Positions 1-8,524 of a DNA stretch of 60,307 bases are shown here, in pieces. A model generated the notes under the pieces. It was not told where the DNA came from and made no database searches. It saw only the letters and a list, made by a program, of their open reading frames with translations. Position numbers and translations under genes: made by a program. The number at the start of each line of letters is the position of its first letter. Within the stretch, counting starts at the first letter, position 1. The DNA is from an uncultured Eubacteriales bacterium (GTDB lineage Bacteria; Bacillota; Clostridia; Oscillospirales; Oscillospiraceae): assembly GCA_900316205.1 (NCBI GenBank), contig ONBX01000006.1, positions 1 through 60,307 on the forward strand, read 5' to 3'.

Positions 1-270
1 ATGATCCGCGGCAAGGACGCCAAGGTCGCCATGGCTCTCATGGAGAACACCCCCAAGGCCGGCTGCGAGCTGATGATCAAGGTGCTCAAGAGCGCCATGG
101 CCAACGCCGAGAACAATTTCGAAATGGATCCTGAGAAGCTCTTTGTGTGCCAGACCTTCGTCGGCGCCGGCCCCATCCTCAAGCGGGGCATGCCCAGAGC
201 TCAGGGCCGTATGTACCGCATCAACAAGCGCACCAGCCACATCATGATCGCTGTGGCTGAGAGAGACTAA
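1..270 (+). CDS. rplV: 50S ribosomal protein L22, C-terminal part (cut by window edge)
   Basis: This is the last 89 residues of L22, which binds 23S rRNA and lines the peptide exit tunnel. The C-terminal hairpin region is recognisable from the [20 protein letters not shown] stretch and the ending [21 protein letters not shown]22 is usually 110-115 aa, so about 20-25 N-terminal residues lie before base 1; the ATG at position 1 is internal. rpsC follows after 17 bases, with a GGAGG ribosome site in the gap. This is the standard S10-operon order. Confidence 0.96.
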   Translation: MIRGKDAKVAMALMENTPKAGCELMIKVLKSAMANAENNFEMDPEKLFVCQTFVGAGPILKRGMPRAQGRMYRINKRTSHIMIAVAERD

Positions 271-287
271 GGGAAGGAGGCAGAATT

Positions 288-1169
288 ATGGGACAGAAAG
301 TGAATCCCCATGGCCTGCGTGTAGGCGTTATTAAAGACTGGGACTCCCGTTGGTATGCTCGGGAAGACAAGGTCGGCGATCTGATCGTCGAGGATCACAA
401 GATCCGTGAGTTTCTGAAGAAGACCCTCTATTCCGCCGGCGTTCCCACCATCGAGATCGAGCGCGACAGCGCCAAGGTCCGCATTTATATCCACTGCGCC
501 CGTCCGGGCGTGGTCATCGGCAAGGGCGGCGCCGAGATCGAGCGCCTGCGTCTCGAGGTCGAGAAGCTCATCGGCAAGCCCGTGGCTCTCTCCATCGTCG
601 AGGTCCGCACCCCCGATACCAATGCCCAGCTGGTGGCTGAGAACATTGCTCAGCAGCTGGAGAAGCGCATCGGCTTCCGCCGTGCCATGAAGAACGCCAT
701 GGGCCGCGCCATGCGTATGGGCGCCCGGGGCATCAAGGTCAAGTGCGGCGGCCGTCTGGGCGGCGCCGAGATCGCCCGCAGCGAGTGCTACCACGAGGGC
801 ACCATTCCTCTGCAGACCATCCGTGCCGACATCGACTACGGCTTTGCCGAAGCCAACACCACCTACGGCCGCATCGGCGTGAAGGTGTGGATCTACAAAG
901 GCGAGGTCCTCTCCCAGACCCTGCGCACCACCCCGCGCACCATGGATCTCTCCAAGCCCGCCGGCGATCGCCGCCGTCGGGATGACCGCCGCGGCGGCGA
1001 CCGTCGCCAGGGTGGTTACAACCGCGACAATCGCGACAATCGTCAGGGCGGCTACAACCGCGACAACCGTGACAACCGCCAGGGCGGCTACGGCAGCAGA
1101 CCCCAGGGCCAGGGCTTCAACCGCGGTCCCCGTCCCGCTGCTCCCGCGAAGGAAGGAGGCAACAACTAA
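288..1169 (+). CDS. rpsC: 30S ribosomal protein S3 with a repetitive basic C-terminal tail
   Basis: S3 sits at the mRNA entry site of the 30S subunit and takes part in mRNA unwinding. The protein is 293 aa against about 210-230 for the family. Residues 1 to about 215 are normal S3, starting [20 protein letters not shown] and including the KH motif [14 protein letters not shown]. The remaining 75 or so residues are a low-complexity tail rich in Arg, Asp, Asn, Gln and Gly, with two near-identical 12-residue units ([12 protein letters not shown]) and a PAAPAK end. The DNA of the units repeats with a 36-bp period. The stop overlaps the rplP start by one base. The tail is probably disordered and RNA-binding, which is inference. 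Confidence 0.97.
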   Translation: MGQKVNPHGLRVGVIKDWDSRWYAREDKVGDLIVEDHKIREFLKKTLYSAGVPTIEIERDSAKVRIYIHCARPGVVIGKGGAEIERLRLEVEKLIGKPVALSIVEVRTPDTNAQLVAENIAQQLEKRIGFRRAMKNAMGRAMRMGARGIKVKCGGRLGGAEIARSECYHEGTIPLQTIRADIDYGFAEANTTYGRIGVKVWIYKGEVLSQTLRTTPRTMDLSKPAGDRRRRDDRRGGDRRQGGYNRDNRDNRQGGYNRDNRDNRQGGYGSRPQGQGFNRGPRPAAPAKEGGNN

Positions 1170-1600
1170 TGTTAATGCCTAAGAGAGTGAAATACCGCAG
1201 AGTTCAGCGCGGCCGCATGAAGGGCAAAGCCACCCGCGGCAACGTTGTGAGCTACGGTGAGTTCGGTCTGGCCGCGCAGGAGCCCGGCTGGATCACCTCC
1301 AACCAGATCGAGGCCGCTCGTATCGCCATGACCCGCTATACCAAGCGCGGCGGTCAGGTGTGGATCAAGATCTTCCCCGACAAGCCTGTTACCGCCAAGC
1401 CCGCCGAGACCCGTATGGGTTCCGGTAAAGGCGCTCCCGAGTACTGGGTCGCTGTCGTCAAGCCCGGCCGCGTGATGTTTGAGATCGCCGGCGTCTCCGA
1501 GGAGATCGCCCGCGAGGCTCTGCGTCTTGCCAGCCACAAACTGCCCATCAAGACCAAGATCGTTGCGAAGGGCACCGAGTCTGAGAACGGTGGTGAATAA
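1169..1600 (+). CDS. rplP: 50S ribosomal protein L16
   Basis: L16 organises the 23S rRNA around the A site and peptidyl-transferase centre. The 143-aa product starts [20 protein letters not shown], the classical L16 N terminus, and has the usual family length. The start at 1169 shares its A with the rpsC TAA stop, and a GGAGG lies nine bases upstream, so this start is preferred over the in-frame ATG at 1175. The overlap suggests translational coupling to rpsC. rpmC follows two bases after the stop codon. Confidence 0.97.
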   Translation: MLMPKRVKYRRVQRGRMKGKATRGNVVSYGEFGLAAQEPGWITSNQIEAARIAMTRYTKRGGQVWIKIFPDKPVTAKPAETRMGSGKGAPEYWVAVVKPGRVMFEIAGVSEEIAREALRLASHKLPIKTKIVAKGTESENGGE

Positions 1601-1601
1601 G

Positions 1602-1790
1602 ATGAAGGCAAACGAAATCCGCAATATGTCCGTCAGCGAGCTGGAGCAGAAGCTGGTTGAGCTGAAGAAGGACCTGTTCATGCTCCGCATGCAGCATGCC
1701 ACCAATCATCTTGACAACCCCACCAAGATCTCTGCCGCACGGCGTGACATCGCCCGCGTCAAGACCGTCCTGCGTGAGAAGCAGAACTGA
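1602..1790 (+). CDS. rpmC: 50S ribosomal protein L29
   Basis: L29 is a small helical protein near the tunnel exit, part of the docking platform for nascent-chain factors. The 62-aa sequence MKANEIRNMSVSELEQKLVE... with RMQHATNHLDNPTKISAARR is typical. A longer reading frame is open upstream but overlaps rplP, so the ATG at 1602, two bases after the rplP stop, is taken as the start; its ribosome-binding region lies inside the 3' end of rplP (GAACGGTGGTG), implying coupling. Confidence 0.95.
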   Translation: MKANEIRNMSVSELEQKLVELKKDLFMLRMQHATNHLDNPTKISAARRDIARVKTVLREKQN

Positions 1791-1804
1791 GGAGGTAAGA
1801 GGAA

Positions 1805-2068
1805 ATGAATACTGAGAGAACTACTTCCCGTAAGGTCCGCGTTGGCAAGGTCGTCAGCGACAAGATGGACAAGACCGTGGTCGTCATCGTGGAAGACCGG
1901 GTCGCTCACAAGACCTATAAGAAGATCATCGGACGCACCTACCGTCTGAAGGCCCACGACGAGCTTAACGAGTGCGGCGTCGGCGATATCGTCCGCGTGA
2001 TGGAGACCCGCCCCCTGTCCAAGGACAAGAGATGGCGCGTGGTCGAGATCGTTGAGAAGGCTAAGTAA
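1805..2068 (+). CDS. rpsQ: 30S ribosomal protein S17
   Basis: S17 is an OB-fold primary 16S rRNA binding protein needed early in 30S assembly. The 87-aa product has the family core [19 protein letters not shown] and [18 protein letters not shown], with the signature ending [20 protein letters not shown]. Length is normal. It starts 14 bases after rpmC behind an AGGAGG and belongs to the same transcript. Confidence 0.97.
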   Translation: MNTERTTSRKVRVGKVVSDKMDKTVVVIVEDRVAHKTYKKIIGRTYRLKAHDELNECGVGDIVRVMETRPLSKDKRWRVVEIVEKAK

Positions 2069-2082
2069 GGAGGCGCCGAAAT

Positions 2083-2454
2083 ATGATCCAGCAGGAATCT
2101 TATCTGAAGGTCGCCGACAATACCGGCGCCAAAGAACTCAAGTGCATCCGCGTGCTTGGCGGCTCCAAGCGCAAGTATGCCAGCATCGGTGACGTGATCG
2201 TCTGCTCCGTCCGCAAGGCGGCTCCCGGCGGTTCCGTGAAGAAGGGTGACGTTGTGAAGGCGGTTATCGTCCGCACTGTCAAGCCCGTCCGCCGCGCCGA
2301 CGGCACCTATGTCCGCTTCGACGAGAACGCTGCCGTTCTGATCAACACCGGTGATAAGAACCCCCGCGGCACGCGTATCTTTGGGCCCGTTGCCCGTGAG
2401 CTCCGTGACAAGGAATACATGAAGATCCTGTCCCTGGCTCCCGAAGTGATTTGA
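2083..2454 (+). CDS. rplN: 50S ribosomal protein L14
   Basis: L14 lies at the subunit interface and contacts 16S helix 14; it is also the known docking site of the silencing factor RsfS. The 123-aa sequence begins [20 protein letters not shown] and contains [19 protein letters not shown] and the loop [10 protein letters not shown], all diagnostic. Length and position between rpsQ and rplX are standard. An AAGGAGG lies just upstream. Confidence 0.97.
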   Translation: MIQQESYLKVADNTGAKELKCIRVLGGSKRKYASIGDVIVCSVRKAAPGGSVKKGDVVKAVIVRTVKPVRRADGTYVRFDENAAVLINTGDKNPRGTRIFGPVARELRDKEYMKILSLAPEVI

Positions 2455-2469
2455 TGGAGGGCACAGAGA

Positions 2470-2775
2470 ATGAACATTAAGAAAGACGATAAGGTCGTTG
2501 TTCTGTCCGGCAAGGACAAGGGCAAAGAGGGCAAGATCCTCTCCGCCGATCCCAAGGCCCTGAAGGTCATCGTGGAAGGCGTGAACGTTGCCACCAAGCA
2601 TCAGAAGCCCCGCAAGCAGGGCGAAGAGGGCGGCATCATCAAGGTCGAGACCCCCATTTACGCCAGCAAGGTGCAGCTCGTCTGCCCCAAGTGCGGCAAG
2701 GCCACCCGCGTCGCTCACAAGATCGAGGGCGACAAGAAGGTCCGCGTCTGCAAGAAGTGCGGCGCCGAAATCTGA
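2470..2775 (+). CDS. rplX: 50S ribosomal protein L24 with a zinc-ribbon-like C terminus
   Basis: L24 initiates 50S assembly through a KOW domain, visible as [20 protein letters not shown] at residues 1-20. The 101-aa protein carries two CxxC pairs, Cys72/Cys75 (CPKCGK) and Cys94/Cys97 (CKKCGA), typical of L24 of many Firmicutes and consistent with bound zinc. Translation is probably coupled to rplN, 15 bases upstream. Confidence 0.97.
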   Translation: MNIKKDDKVVVLSGKDKGKEGKILSADPKALKVIVEGVNVATKHQKPRKQGEEGGIIKVETPIYASKVQLVCPKCGKATRVAHKIEGDKKVRVCKKCGAEI

Positions 2776-2796
2776 GAGAAAGGAGATAACTGACTT

Positions 2797-3336
2797 ATGA
2801 CTCGTATGAAGGAAAAGTACCTGAAGGAAGTTGCTCCTGCTCTGATGGAGAAGTTCCAGTACAAGTCCACCATGCAGATCCCCAAGATCGACAAGATCGT
2901 TGTCTCTGTCGGCTGCGGCGACTGCAAGGACAATGCCAAGGCCCTCGAGGCCGTGATCAAGGACATCAGCGCCATCACCGGTCAGCACGCCGTTGCCACC
3001 GTGGCCAAGAAGTCCGTCGCCAACTTCAAGCTCCGTGAGGGCATGAAGGTCGGCGTGAAGGTCACCCTCCGCCAGGACCGCATGTGGGAGTTCCTGGACC
3101 GTCTGTTCAACGTGGCTCTGCCCCGTGTCCGCGACTTCCGCGGCATCAGCGCTGACGCCTTCGACGGCCGCGGCAACTACAGCCTGGGCCTGAAGGAGCA
3201 GATCATCTTCCCCGAGATCGAGTACGACAAGATCGAGAAGCTGCGTGGTATGAACATCGCGATCACCACCACCGCGAAGACCGACGAAGAGGCTCGCGAG
3301 CTGCTGAAGCTCATGGGCGCTCCCTTCGTGAGCTAA
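2797..3336 (+). CDS. rplE: 50S ribosomal protein L5
   Basis: L5 binds 5S rRNA in the central protuberance and contacts P-site tRNA. The 179-aa product shows the family blocks [40 protein letters not shown] and [20 protein letters not shown]. Length is normal (about 179). It starts behind AAAGGAG and is followed 13 bases later by the S14 gene, as in other spc operons. Confidence 0.97.
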   Translation: MTRMKEKYLKEVAPALMEKFQYKSTMQIPKIDKIVVSVGCGDCKDNAKALEAVIKDISAITGQHAVATVAKKSVANFKLREGMKVGVKVTLRQDRMWEFLDRLFNVALPRVRDFRGISADAFDGRGNYSLGLKEQIIFPEIEYDKIEKLRGMNIAITTTAKTDEEARELLKLMGAPFVS

Positions 3337-3349
3337 GGAGGACGTACAA

Positions 3350-3535
3350 ATGGCTAAGAAATCTATGATTCTCAAGCAGCAGGCTCCTGCGAAGTTCTCT
3401 ACTCGCAAGTACAACCGCTGCAAGCTCTGCGGCCGTCCCCACGCTTATCTGCGCAACTACGGCATCTGCCGTATCTGCTTCCGCGAACTGGCTTACAAGG
3501 GCCAGATCCCCGGCGTCAGAAAGGCTTCCTTCTGA
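3350..3535 (+). CDS. rpsZ: 30S ribosomal protein S14, zinc-binding type
   Basis: S14 is a late-assembly protein of the 30S head. The short 61-aa form with four zinc-ligand cysteines (Cys24, Cys27, Cys40, Cys43; motifs CKLCGR and CRICFR) is the zinc-dependent type Z. It begins [20 protein letters not shown]. The TGA stop lies inside the left arm of an 85-bp mirror-ended repeat, after which the operon is interrupted by about 510 bp of non-coding DNA. Confidence 0.96.
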   Translation: MAKKSMILKQQAPAKFSTRKYNRCKLCGRPHAYLRNYGICRICFRELAYKGQIPGVRKASF

Positions 3536-3616
3536 TTTTTCCTGATACTTCGTTGGCTTCGGCTCGCAGTATAAAAATACAGCGTCGCCTCGCCGCCTCG
3601 TCTCAGAAAAAATCAG
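3532..3616 (+). repeat. Mirror-ended intergenic repeat, copy 1
   Basis: An 85-bp element starting at CTGATTTTTCCTGA (3532-3545) and ending at TCAGAAAAAATCAG (3603-3616); the ends are inverted complements with one mismatch. The interior contains ATACT...AGTAT (5 bp) and GC-rich sequence. A second copy lies 102 bp downstream. The left arm includes the S14 stop codon. The terminator-like shape raises the possibility of attenuation, but there is no clean U-run after a tight stem. Confidence 0.75.
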
Positions 3617-3633
3617 CGCGGAAGCGCCAGCTT

Positions 3634-3717
3634 CTGATTTTCCGTCATACTCGTTGGCTGCGGCTTGCAGCATAAATGATACGGCGGCCCTTGCCGCCTC
3701 GTCTGACGAAAAATCAG
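3634..3717 (+). repeat. Mirror-ended intergenic repeat, copy 2
   Basis: An 84-bp relative of the element at 3532. Ends are CTGATTTTCCGTCA (3634-3647) and TGACGAAAAATCAG (3704-3717), again complementary to each other. The bases that differ from copy 1 differ on both arms, so pairing is preserved. Inside are GCTGC-GGCTT-GCAGC and GGCGGC-CCTT-GCCGCC hairpins. The two copies share most of their interior, including the CGTTGGCT and GCCGCCTCGTCT blocks. Confidence 0.75.
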
Positions 3718-4030
3718 CGCGCTGTTACCGACAGCGCAAGGAAAGGTTTTATCCGGTGGGAGCTGATCCCTCCCACCGAATGAATAAAAAAAAGAAGGCA
3801 GTAAACTCTATTCCGCGCCTCAAACCCAAATCGAAGCCCAACGAAGTGGGTTCGATTTGGAAGAGGAAGAAGGAGATTGCGGATATGGAGCTTTTTCGGC
3901 TCTTTCGCAAACCGAAGAAGCGGAATGGAGCAAGCTTCTTCTGACGGTGGCGAAAGGCCATGGCCAATCAAGCATTGGCATGGGACCTCGTCACTGAAAC
4001 CGACCGGATCATCCGGCGGTAACTCTAAAT
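3718..4030 (+). other. Gene-free, hairpin-rich stretch inside the spc operon
   Basis: No convincing gene. Successive stems seen directly: CGGTGGGAG/CTCCCACCG (3754-3778, 9 bp, 7-nt loop); CCAAATCGAAGCCCA/TGGGTTCGATTTGG (3826-3860, 14 bp with one bulged G, 6-nt loop); GAAGAAGC/GCTTCTTC (3914-3941); CCATGGCCAAT/ATTGGCATGG (3958-3983, 10 bp, one bulge); and CCGGAT/ATCCGG near 4010. An open frame at 3780-3944 encodes only a Lys/Arg-rich 54-aa peptide with no ribosome site and overlaps the stems. The region could be a structured leader of rpsH or a mobile remnant; neither is proven. Confidence 0.6.
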
Positions 4031-4045
4031 TAGGAGGATAAATCC

Positions 4046-4444
4046 ATGCAGATCACCGACCCCATTGCCGATATGCTGACCCGCATCCGCAACGCCGGAA
4101 GCGCCAAGCATGAAAGCGTCGATGTCCCGGCCTCCAAGATGAAGAAGGCCATCGCCGAGATCCTTCTCAACGAAGGCTACATCAAGAACTACCAGGTTGT
4201 TGAGGACGGCACCCAGGGCATCATCCGCATCACCCTCAAGTATCTCCCCGGCAAGGAGAAGGCCATCCAGGGTCTTCGCCGTGTCAGCAAGCCCGGTCTC
4301 CGGGTGTACGCCGGTGCTGACGAGCTCCCCCGCGTCCTGAAGGGCCTGGGCATCGCCATCATTTCCACCTCCAAGGGCATCATGACCGACAAGCAGGCTC
4401 GCAAGGAGCATGTTGGCGGCGAAGTGCTCGCGTTCGTGTGGTAA
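4046..4444 (+). CDS. rpsH: 30S ribosomal protein S8
   Basis: S8 is a primary 16S rRNA binding protein and in E. coli the translational repressor of the spc operon. The 132-aa product begins [20 protein letters not shown] and ends with the RNA-binding block [20 protein letters not shown]. The start has an AGGAGG nine bases upstream. It resumes the operon after the non-coding gap at 3536-4045, which by position could include an S8 target site; that is inference only. Confidence 0.97.
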   Translation: MQITDPIADMLTRIRNAGSAKHESVDVPASKMKKAIAEILLNEGYIKNYQVVEDGTQGIIRITLKYLPGKEKAIQGLRRVSKPGLRVYAGADELPRVLKGLGIAIISTSKGIMTDKQARKEHVGGEVLAFVW

Positions 4445-4456
4445 GGAGGAAATAAG

Positions 4457-4999
4457 ATGTCTAGAATTGGTAGAGCTCCCATCACCATCCCCGCCGGTGT
4501 CGAAGTGAAAGTCACCGAAGGCAACCACATCACCGTCAAGGGCCCCAAGGGCACCCTGGAGCGTGATCTGGTCCCCTCTATCACCGTCGAGCAGGAGGGC
4601 AATGTCCTCCACGTCAAGCGCCCCAATGACAGCAAAGAGAACCGTTCTCTCCACGGTCTTACCCGGACCCTGGTGGACAACATGGTCATCGGCGTGACCC
4701 ACGGCTTCGAGAAGAAGCTGGAGATCAACGGCGTCGGCTACCGTGCCTCCAAGGAAGGCAAGAACCTGGTCATGAACCTGGGTTACTCCCATCAGATCAT
4801 CGTCCCCGAGACCGAGGACATCCAGATCGACGTTCCCGATGCCAACCACATCGTCATCAAGGGGATCGACAAGCAGAAGGTCGGCCAGTTTGCTGCTGAC
4901 GTTCGTGGCAAGCGTCCTCCCGAGCCTTACAAGGGCAAGGGCGTGAAGTATGACTACGAAGTCGTCCGCCGCAAAGAAGGCAAGACCGGCGCTAAGTAA
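4457..4999 (+). CDS. rplF: 50S ribosomal protein L6
   Basis: L6 binds 23S rRNA domain VI near the factor-binding site and sarcin-ricin loop. The 180-aa sequence starts MSRIGRAPITIPAGVEVKVT and ends with the signature RGKRPPEPYKGKGVKYDYE, with the two repeated L6 folds between. Length is normal. A GGAGG lies just before the start, and the gene is 12 bases after rpsH. Confidence 0.97.
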   Translation: MSRIGRAPITIPAGVEVKVTEGNHITVKGPKGTLERDLVPSITVEQEGNVLHVKRPNDSKENRSLHGLTRTLVDNMVIGVTHGFEKKLEINGVGYRASKEGKNLVMNLGYSHQIIVPETEDIQIDVPDANHIVIKGIDKQKVGQFAADVRGKRPPEPYKGKGVKYDYEVVRRKEGKTGAK

Positions 5000-5015
5000 A
5001 CGGAGGTGTGCCTGA

Positions 5016-5375
5016 ATGATTAAGAGACCCGATACCAGAGGACAGCGCATCAAGCGCCACAACCGCGTGCGCGGCAAGATCTCCGGCACCGCCGAGAGAC
5101 CCCGCCTGTGCGTGTTCCGCAGCGAAAACAACATCTATGCCCAGATCATCGACGACGTGGCCGGCAACACCCTGGTGTCTGCCTCCAGCGTGGAGAAGGG
5201 CTTTGAAGGCAACGGCGGCAACTGCGACGCCGCCAAGAAGATCGGCGCCACTGTTGCAGAGCGCGCTCTGCAGAAGGGCATCGAGGAAGTCGTGTTCGAC
5301 CGCGGCGGTTATATCTACCACGGCCGTGTCAAGGCTCTGGCTGAAGGCGCCCGCGAGGGCGGCCTGAAGTTCTGA
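5016..5375 (+). CDS. rplR: 50S ribosomal protein L18
   Basis: L18 binds 5S rRNA together with L5 and L25 in the central protuberance. The 119-aa product has the typical core [33 protein letters not shown] and [20 protein letters not shown]. Length and position between rplF and rpsE match the family. Its start follows a GGAGGTG ribosome site. Confidence 0.97.
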   Translation: MIKRPDTRGQRIKRHNRVRGKISGTAERPRLCVFRSENNIYAQIIDDVAGNTLVSASSVEKGFEGNGGNCDAAKKIGATVAERALQKGIEEVVFDRGGYIYHGRVKALAEGAREGGLKF

Positions 5376-5394
5376 GGAAGGGGGAAAACGATCA

Positions 5395-5931
5395 ATGGCT
5401 TACAATAACGACAGAAACGACAGACGGGATCGCCGCAATCGCGACGAGGCTCCCTCCGAGTTCATCGAGAAGCTGGTTTCCCTCAACCGCGTCAGCAAGA
5501 CCGTCAAGGGCGGCCGGGTTGCCAAGTTCTCCGCGCTCTGCGTGGTGGGCGACGGCAAGGGCCGTGTGGGCTATGGCATGGGCAAGGCCAACGAAGTTTC
5601 CGAGGCCATCCGCAAGGGCCTGGAAGATGCCAAGAAGAACATCGTGACCGTGACCCTGAGCGGGACCACCATCCCCCACGAGGTCCTGGGCTGCTTCGGC
5701 GCCGGCCGCGTGCTCCTCAAGCCCGCCCCGGAAGGCACCGGCGTGATCGCCGGCGGCGCTGTGCGTGCCGTCGTGGAGGCTGCCGGTATCTCCAACATCC
5801 GTACCAAGTGCCTGCGAACCAACAACCCCGCGAACGTTGTGGCAGCCACCATGGAAGGCCTCAAGTCCCTGCGCGACGCCTCTCAGGTCGCCGCTGTCCG
5901 GGGCAAGACTCCCGAAGAAGTTCAGGGTTAA
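5395..5931 (+). CDS. rpsE: 30S ribosomal protein S5 with a charged N-terminal extension
   Basis: S5 forms, with S3 and S4, the mRNA entry ring and affects decoding accuracy. The 178-aa protein has the double-stranded-RNA-binding fold ([40 protein letters not shown]) and the C-terminal domain. Ahead of this lies an extension (residues 2-22) made almost entirely of Asn, Asp and Arg ([14 protein letters not shown]), similar in composition to the S3 tail. The start follows GAGGAAGGGG. The likeness of the two tails is an observation; a joint function is inference. Confidence 0.97.
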   Translation: MAYNNDRNDRRDRRNRDEAPSEFIEKLVSLNRVSKTVKGGRVAKFSALCVVGDGKGRVGYGMGKANEVSEAIRKGLEDAKKNIVTVTLSGTTIPHEVLGCFGAGRVLLKPAPEGTGVIAGGAVRAVVEAAGISNIRTKCLRTNNPANVVAATMEGLKSLRDASQVAAVRGKTPEEVQG

Positions 5932-5943
5932 GGAGGACGAAAC

Positions 5944-6123
5944 ATGGCTAATCTGAGAATCAAGCTCGTCAAGAGCCTCAACGGCAGACTGGACAGCCAC
6001 ATCGCCACCGCCCAGTCCCTGGGCCTGCACAAGATCGGCAACGAGACCGTACAGCCCGACAATCCCCAGACCCGCGGCAAGATCGCCAAGATCGGCTATC
6101 TGCTGAAGGTCACCGAAGAATAA
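5944..6123 (+). CDS. rpmD: 50S ribosomal protein L30
   Basis: This 59-aa protein begins MANLRIKLVKSLNGRLDSHI and contains the L30 signature QSLGLHKIGNETVQPDNPQT, ending KIGYLLKVTEE. L30 is a small 23S rRNA-binding protein. The start is the ATG at 5944, with an AAGGAGG seven to nine bases upstream overlapping the rpsE stop. Position between rpsE and rplO is canonical. Confidence 0.95.
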   Translation: MANLRIKLVKSLNGRLDSHIATAQSLGLHKIGNETVQPDNPQTRGKIAKIGYLLKVTEE

Positions 6124-6139
6124 GAAGGAGGGCTAAAGA

Positions 6140-6580
6140 ATGTATATTCATGAGCTTTCTCCCGTCGCCGGCTCCACCCATGTCGACAAGCGCAAGGGCA
6201 GAGGCCACGCCACCGGCAACGGCAAGACCGCAGGCCGCGGCCACAAGGGCCAGAAGGCCCGCAGCGGCGGCGGTGTCCGCATCGGCTTCGAAGGCGGCCA
6301 GATGCCTCTGGCTCGCCGCATCCCCAAGCGGGGCTTCAACAACATCTTCGCCAAGCCTCTGGAGGCTGTGAACGTCTCCGTGCTGGAGAAGTTTGAGGAC
6401 GGCTCCGTTGTGGATGCCCAGGCCCTCCTGGACGCCCGCATCATCTCCAAGTGCAGATATGGTGTTAAGTTCCTTGGTAACGGCGAACTTACCAAGAAGC
6501 TGACTGTAAAGGCTTCTGCTTTCTCCGAAACCGCAAAACAGAAGATCGAGGCGGCCGGCGGAAAGGCAGAGGTGATCTAA
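6140..6580 (+). CDS. rplO: 50S ribosomal protein L15
   Basis: L15 is a late 50S assembly protein with a long basic N-terminal extension that threads through 23S rRNA. The 146-aa sequence includes [40 protein letters not shown] and a folded C-terminal half. Length is normal. The stop is followed one base later by the GTG of secY, so the two are probably translationally coupled. Confidence 0.96.
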   Translation: MYIHELSPVAGSTHVDKRKGRGHATGNGKTAGRGHKGQKARSGGGVRIGFEGGQMPLARRIPKRGFNNIFAKPLEAVNVSVLEKFEDGSVVDAQALLDARIISKCRYGVKFLGNGELTKKLTVKASAFSETAKQKIEAAGGKAEVI

Positions 6581-6581
6581 A

Positions 6582-7874
6582 GTGATTCAGACGCTGAAAA
6601 ACGCCTGGAAGATTGAGGAGCTTCGCAGAAAGATCCTCTTCACACTGCTGATCATCCTGCTCTACCGTCTGGGCAACGCCATCCCTGTTCCCTACGTGAA
6701 CAAGGAAGCCCTGGAGCTTTACTTCGCCAGTGTGCAGGGCACCATGCTGGGCCTCTATAACATGATGTCCGGCGGCGCCTTCTCCCAGGCGACCATTTTC
6801 GCACTGTCCATCCAGCCCTACATCAACGCCTCCATTATCATCCAGCTGCTCTGCATCGCCATTCCGGCTCTGGAGCGGCTGAGCAAGGAAGGCGGCGAAG
6901 AGGGCCGCAAGAAGATCGCTTCCATCACCCGTTACGCCACTGTGGGCATCGGCCTTCTCATGGGCTTTGCCTACTACATGCTGATGCGCAACTACAGCCT
7001 CATCAGCGCCGGTTATGAGAAGAGCTTCTGGACCGCGCTCGTCATCATCCTGACCTTCACCTCCGGTTCCGCTCTGATCATGTGGCTGGGTGAGCAGATC
7101 ACCGAGTTCGGTATCGGAAACGGTATCTCCATCATCCTGTTCGCGAGCATCATGGCCCGCCTGCCCCGTTCCATCATCGCCACCGTGCAGAACGTTGCCC
7201 GCGGCGAGCTGGCCTGGTGGGCTGCCGTCCTGATGTTCCTGGGCGCCCTGGCCATCATCGTCCTGATCGTTTACGTCAACGATGCCGAGCGCCGTCTCCC
7301 GGTGCAGTACGCCAAGCGCGTGGTCGGCCGGAAGATGTACGGCGGCCAGAGCACCTTCCTGCCCATGAAGGTGAACATGTCCGGCGTTATGCCCATCATC
7401 TTCGCCTCCTCCATCGGTTCTCTGCCTGCCACCATCGCGGGTCTCGCGGGCAAGTCCACCGAGGGCACCTGGGTGGAGACCTGGTTCGGCAACGCCTCCA
7501 TCCCCTATGCCATCATTTACTTCCTGCTGATCATCTTCTTCGCTTACTTCTACTCCACGATCCAGTTCAACCCCATCGAGGTGTCGAATAACCTAAAGAA
7601 GAACGGCGGCTACATCCCGGGCTTCCGCCCCGGCAAGCCCACCAGTGAGTTCATCCAGAAGGTGCTCAACAAGATCACCCTCTTTGGTGCCATCTACCTG
7701 GGCATCATCGCCGTCGTCCCCATCCTGATCTCCCACTTCAGCGACGCTGCAAGGCTCACGGGCCTGTCCCTGGGCGGCACGTCCATCATGATCGCTGTAG
7801 GCGTTGCACTGGAGACCGTCCGTGCCCTCGAGGCGCAGATGCTCATGCGCAACTACAAAGGTTTCCTGGATTGA
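6582..7874 (+). CDS. secY: Protein translocase subunit SecY
   Basis: SecY is the channel of the Sec translocon, exporting proteins and inserting membrane proteins with SecE/SecG and SecA. The 430-aa product has ten predicted membrane segments; recognisable blocks are RRKILFTLLIILLYRLGNAI in TM1, the plug region GGAFSQATIFALSIQPYINA, and GYIPGFRPGKPTSEF in the cytosolic loop that contacts SecA and the ribosome. The start is GTG at 6582, one base after the rplO stop, with its ribosome site (GGCAGAGGTG) inside rplO. Confidence 0.97.
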   Translation: MIQTLKNAWKIEELRRKILFTLLIILLYRLGNAIPVPYVNKEALELYFASVQGTMLGLYNMMSGGAFSQATIFALSIQPYINASIIIQLLCIAIPALERLSKEGGEEGRKKIASITRYATVGIGLLMGFAYYMLMRNYSLISAGYEKSFWTALVIILTFTSGSALIMWLGEQITEFGIGNGISIILFASIMARLPRSIIATVQNVARGELAWWAAVLMFLGALAIIVLIVYVNDAERRLPVQYAKRVVGRKMYGGQSTFLPMKVNMSGVMPIIFASSIGSLPATIAGLAGKSTEGTWVETWFGNASIPYAIIYFLLIIFFAYFYSTIQFNPIEVSNNLKKNGGYIPGFRPGKPTSEFIQKVLNKITLFGAIYLGIIAVVPILISHFSDAARLTGLSLGGTSIMIAVGVALETVRALEAQMLMRNYKGFLD

Positions 7875-7890
7875 CTCCGGAGGAGAGATT

Positions 7891-8523
7891 ATGAGGCTTA
7901 TCCTTTTGGGCGCCCCCGGCGCCGGTAAAGGTACCCAGGCGGAGATCCTGAGCCGCGAGCTGAGGATCCCCACCATTTCCACGGGCAACATTCTTCGTGC
8001 CGCCATCAAGAACGGCACGAAGGTGGGCCTGGAGGCCAAGGCATTCATTGAGGCAGGCAAGCTGGTCCCCGATGCCGTGATCATCGGCATCATCCAGGAA
8101 CGGCTTTCCGAGCCGGACTGCGCGAAGGGCTACATCCTGGACGGTGTGCCCCGCACCATCCCCCAGGCGGAAGCCATGGAAGAGATGGGCATTGCCGTTG
8201 ACTGCGCCCTCTCCATTGAGGTGGAGGATCAGGTCATCGTGGAGCGCATGGCCGGACGTCGGACCTGCAAGGACTGCAGCACCACCTTCCACATCGTGAA
8301 CAATCCTCCCAAGGTGGAGGACGTTTGCGACAACTGCGGCGGCGAGCTTACCATCCGCAAGGACGATGCTCCCGAGACGGTCCGGGCCCGACTCGAGACC
8401 TACCATCGGGAGACCGAGCCCCTGAAGGCCTTCTACGAGGCCCGGGGCAAGCTCCGCACGGTGGCCAATCAGCCCAGCATCGAAGAGACCACTGCGGAGA
8501 TCCGCAGGGCTCTGGAGATCTGA
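7891..8523 (+). CDS. adk: Adenylate kinase with a zinc-type LID
   Basis: Interconverts ATP + AMP and 2 ADP in the cytosol. The 210-aa enzyme has the P-loop GAPGAGKGT (residues 7-15), the nucleotide motif DGVPRT (84-89; usually DGFPRT), and a long LID with Cys126, Cys129, Cys146 and Cys149 (CKDC...CDNC), the structural zinc site of Gram-positive enzymes. The frame is open upstream into secY, but the ATG at 7891 behind GGAGGAGAG gives the proper N terminus MRLILLGAPG. It sits between secY and map, the normal Firmicute order. Confidence 0.97.
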   Translation: MRLILLGAPGAGKGTQAEILSRELRIPTISTGNILRAAIKNGTKVGLEAKAFIEAGKLVPDAVIIGIIQERLSEPDCAKGYILDGVPRTIPQAEAMEEMGIAVDCALSIEVEDQVIVERMAGRRTCKDCSTTFHIVNNPPKVEDVCDNCGGELTIRKDDAPETVRARLETYHRETEPLKAFYEARGKLRTVANQPSIEETTAEIRRALEI

Positions 8524-8524
8524 A

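Noticed and set aside
1479-1790. Longer 103-aa version of L29
   Set aside because: The extra 41 codons overlap rplP in another frame, and L29 is about 62-68 aa in all relatives.
3780-3944. 54-aa Lys/Arg-rich reading frame before rpsH
   Set aside because: No ribosome site, composition set by hairpin sequence, and it overlaps several strong stems.
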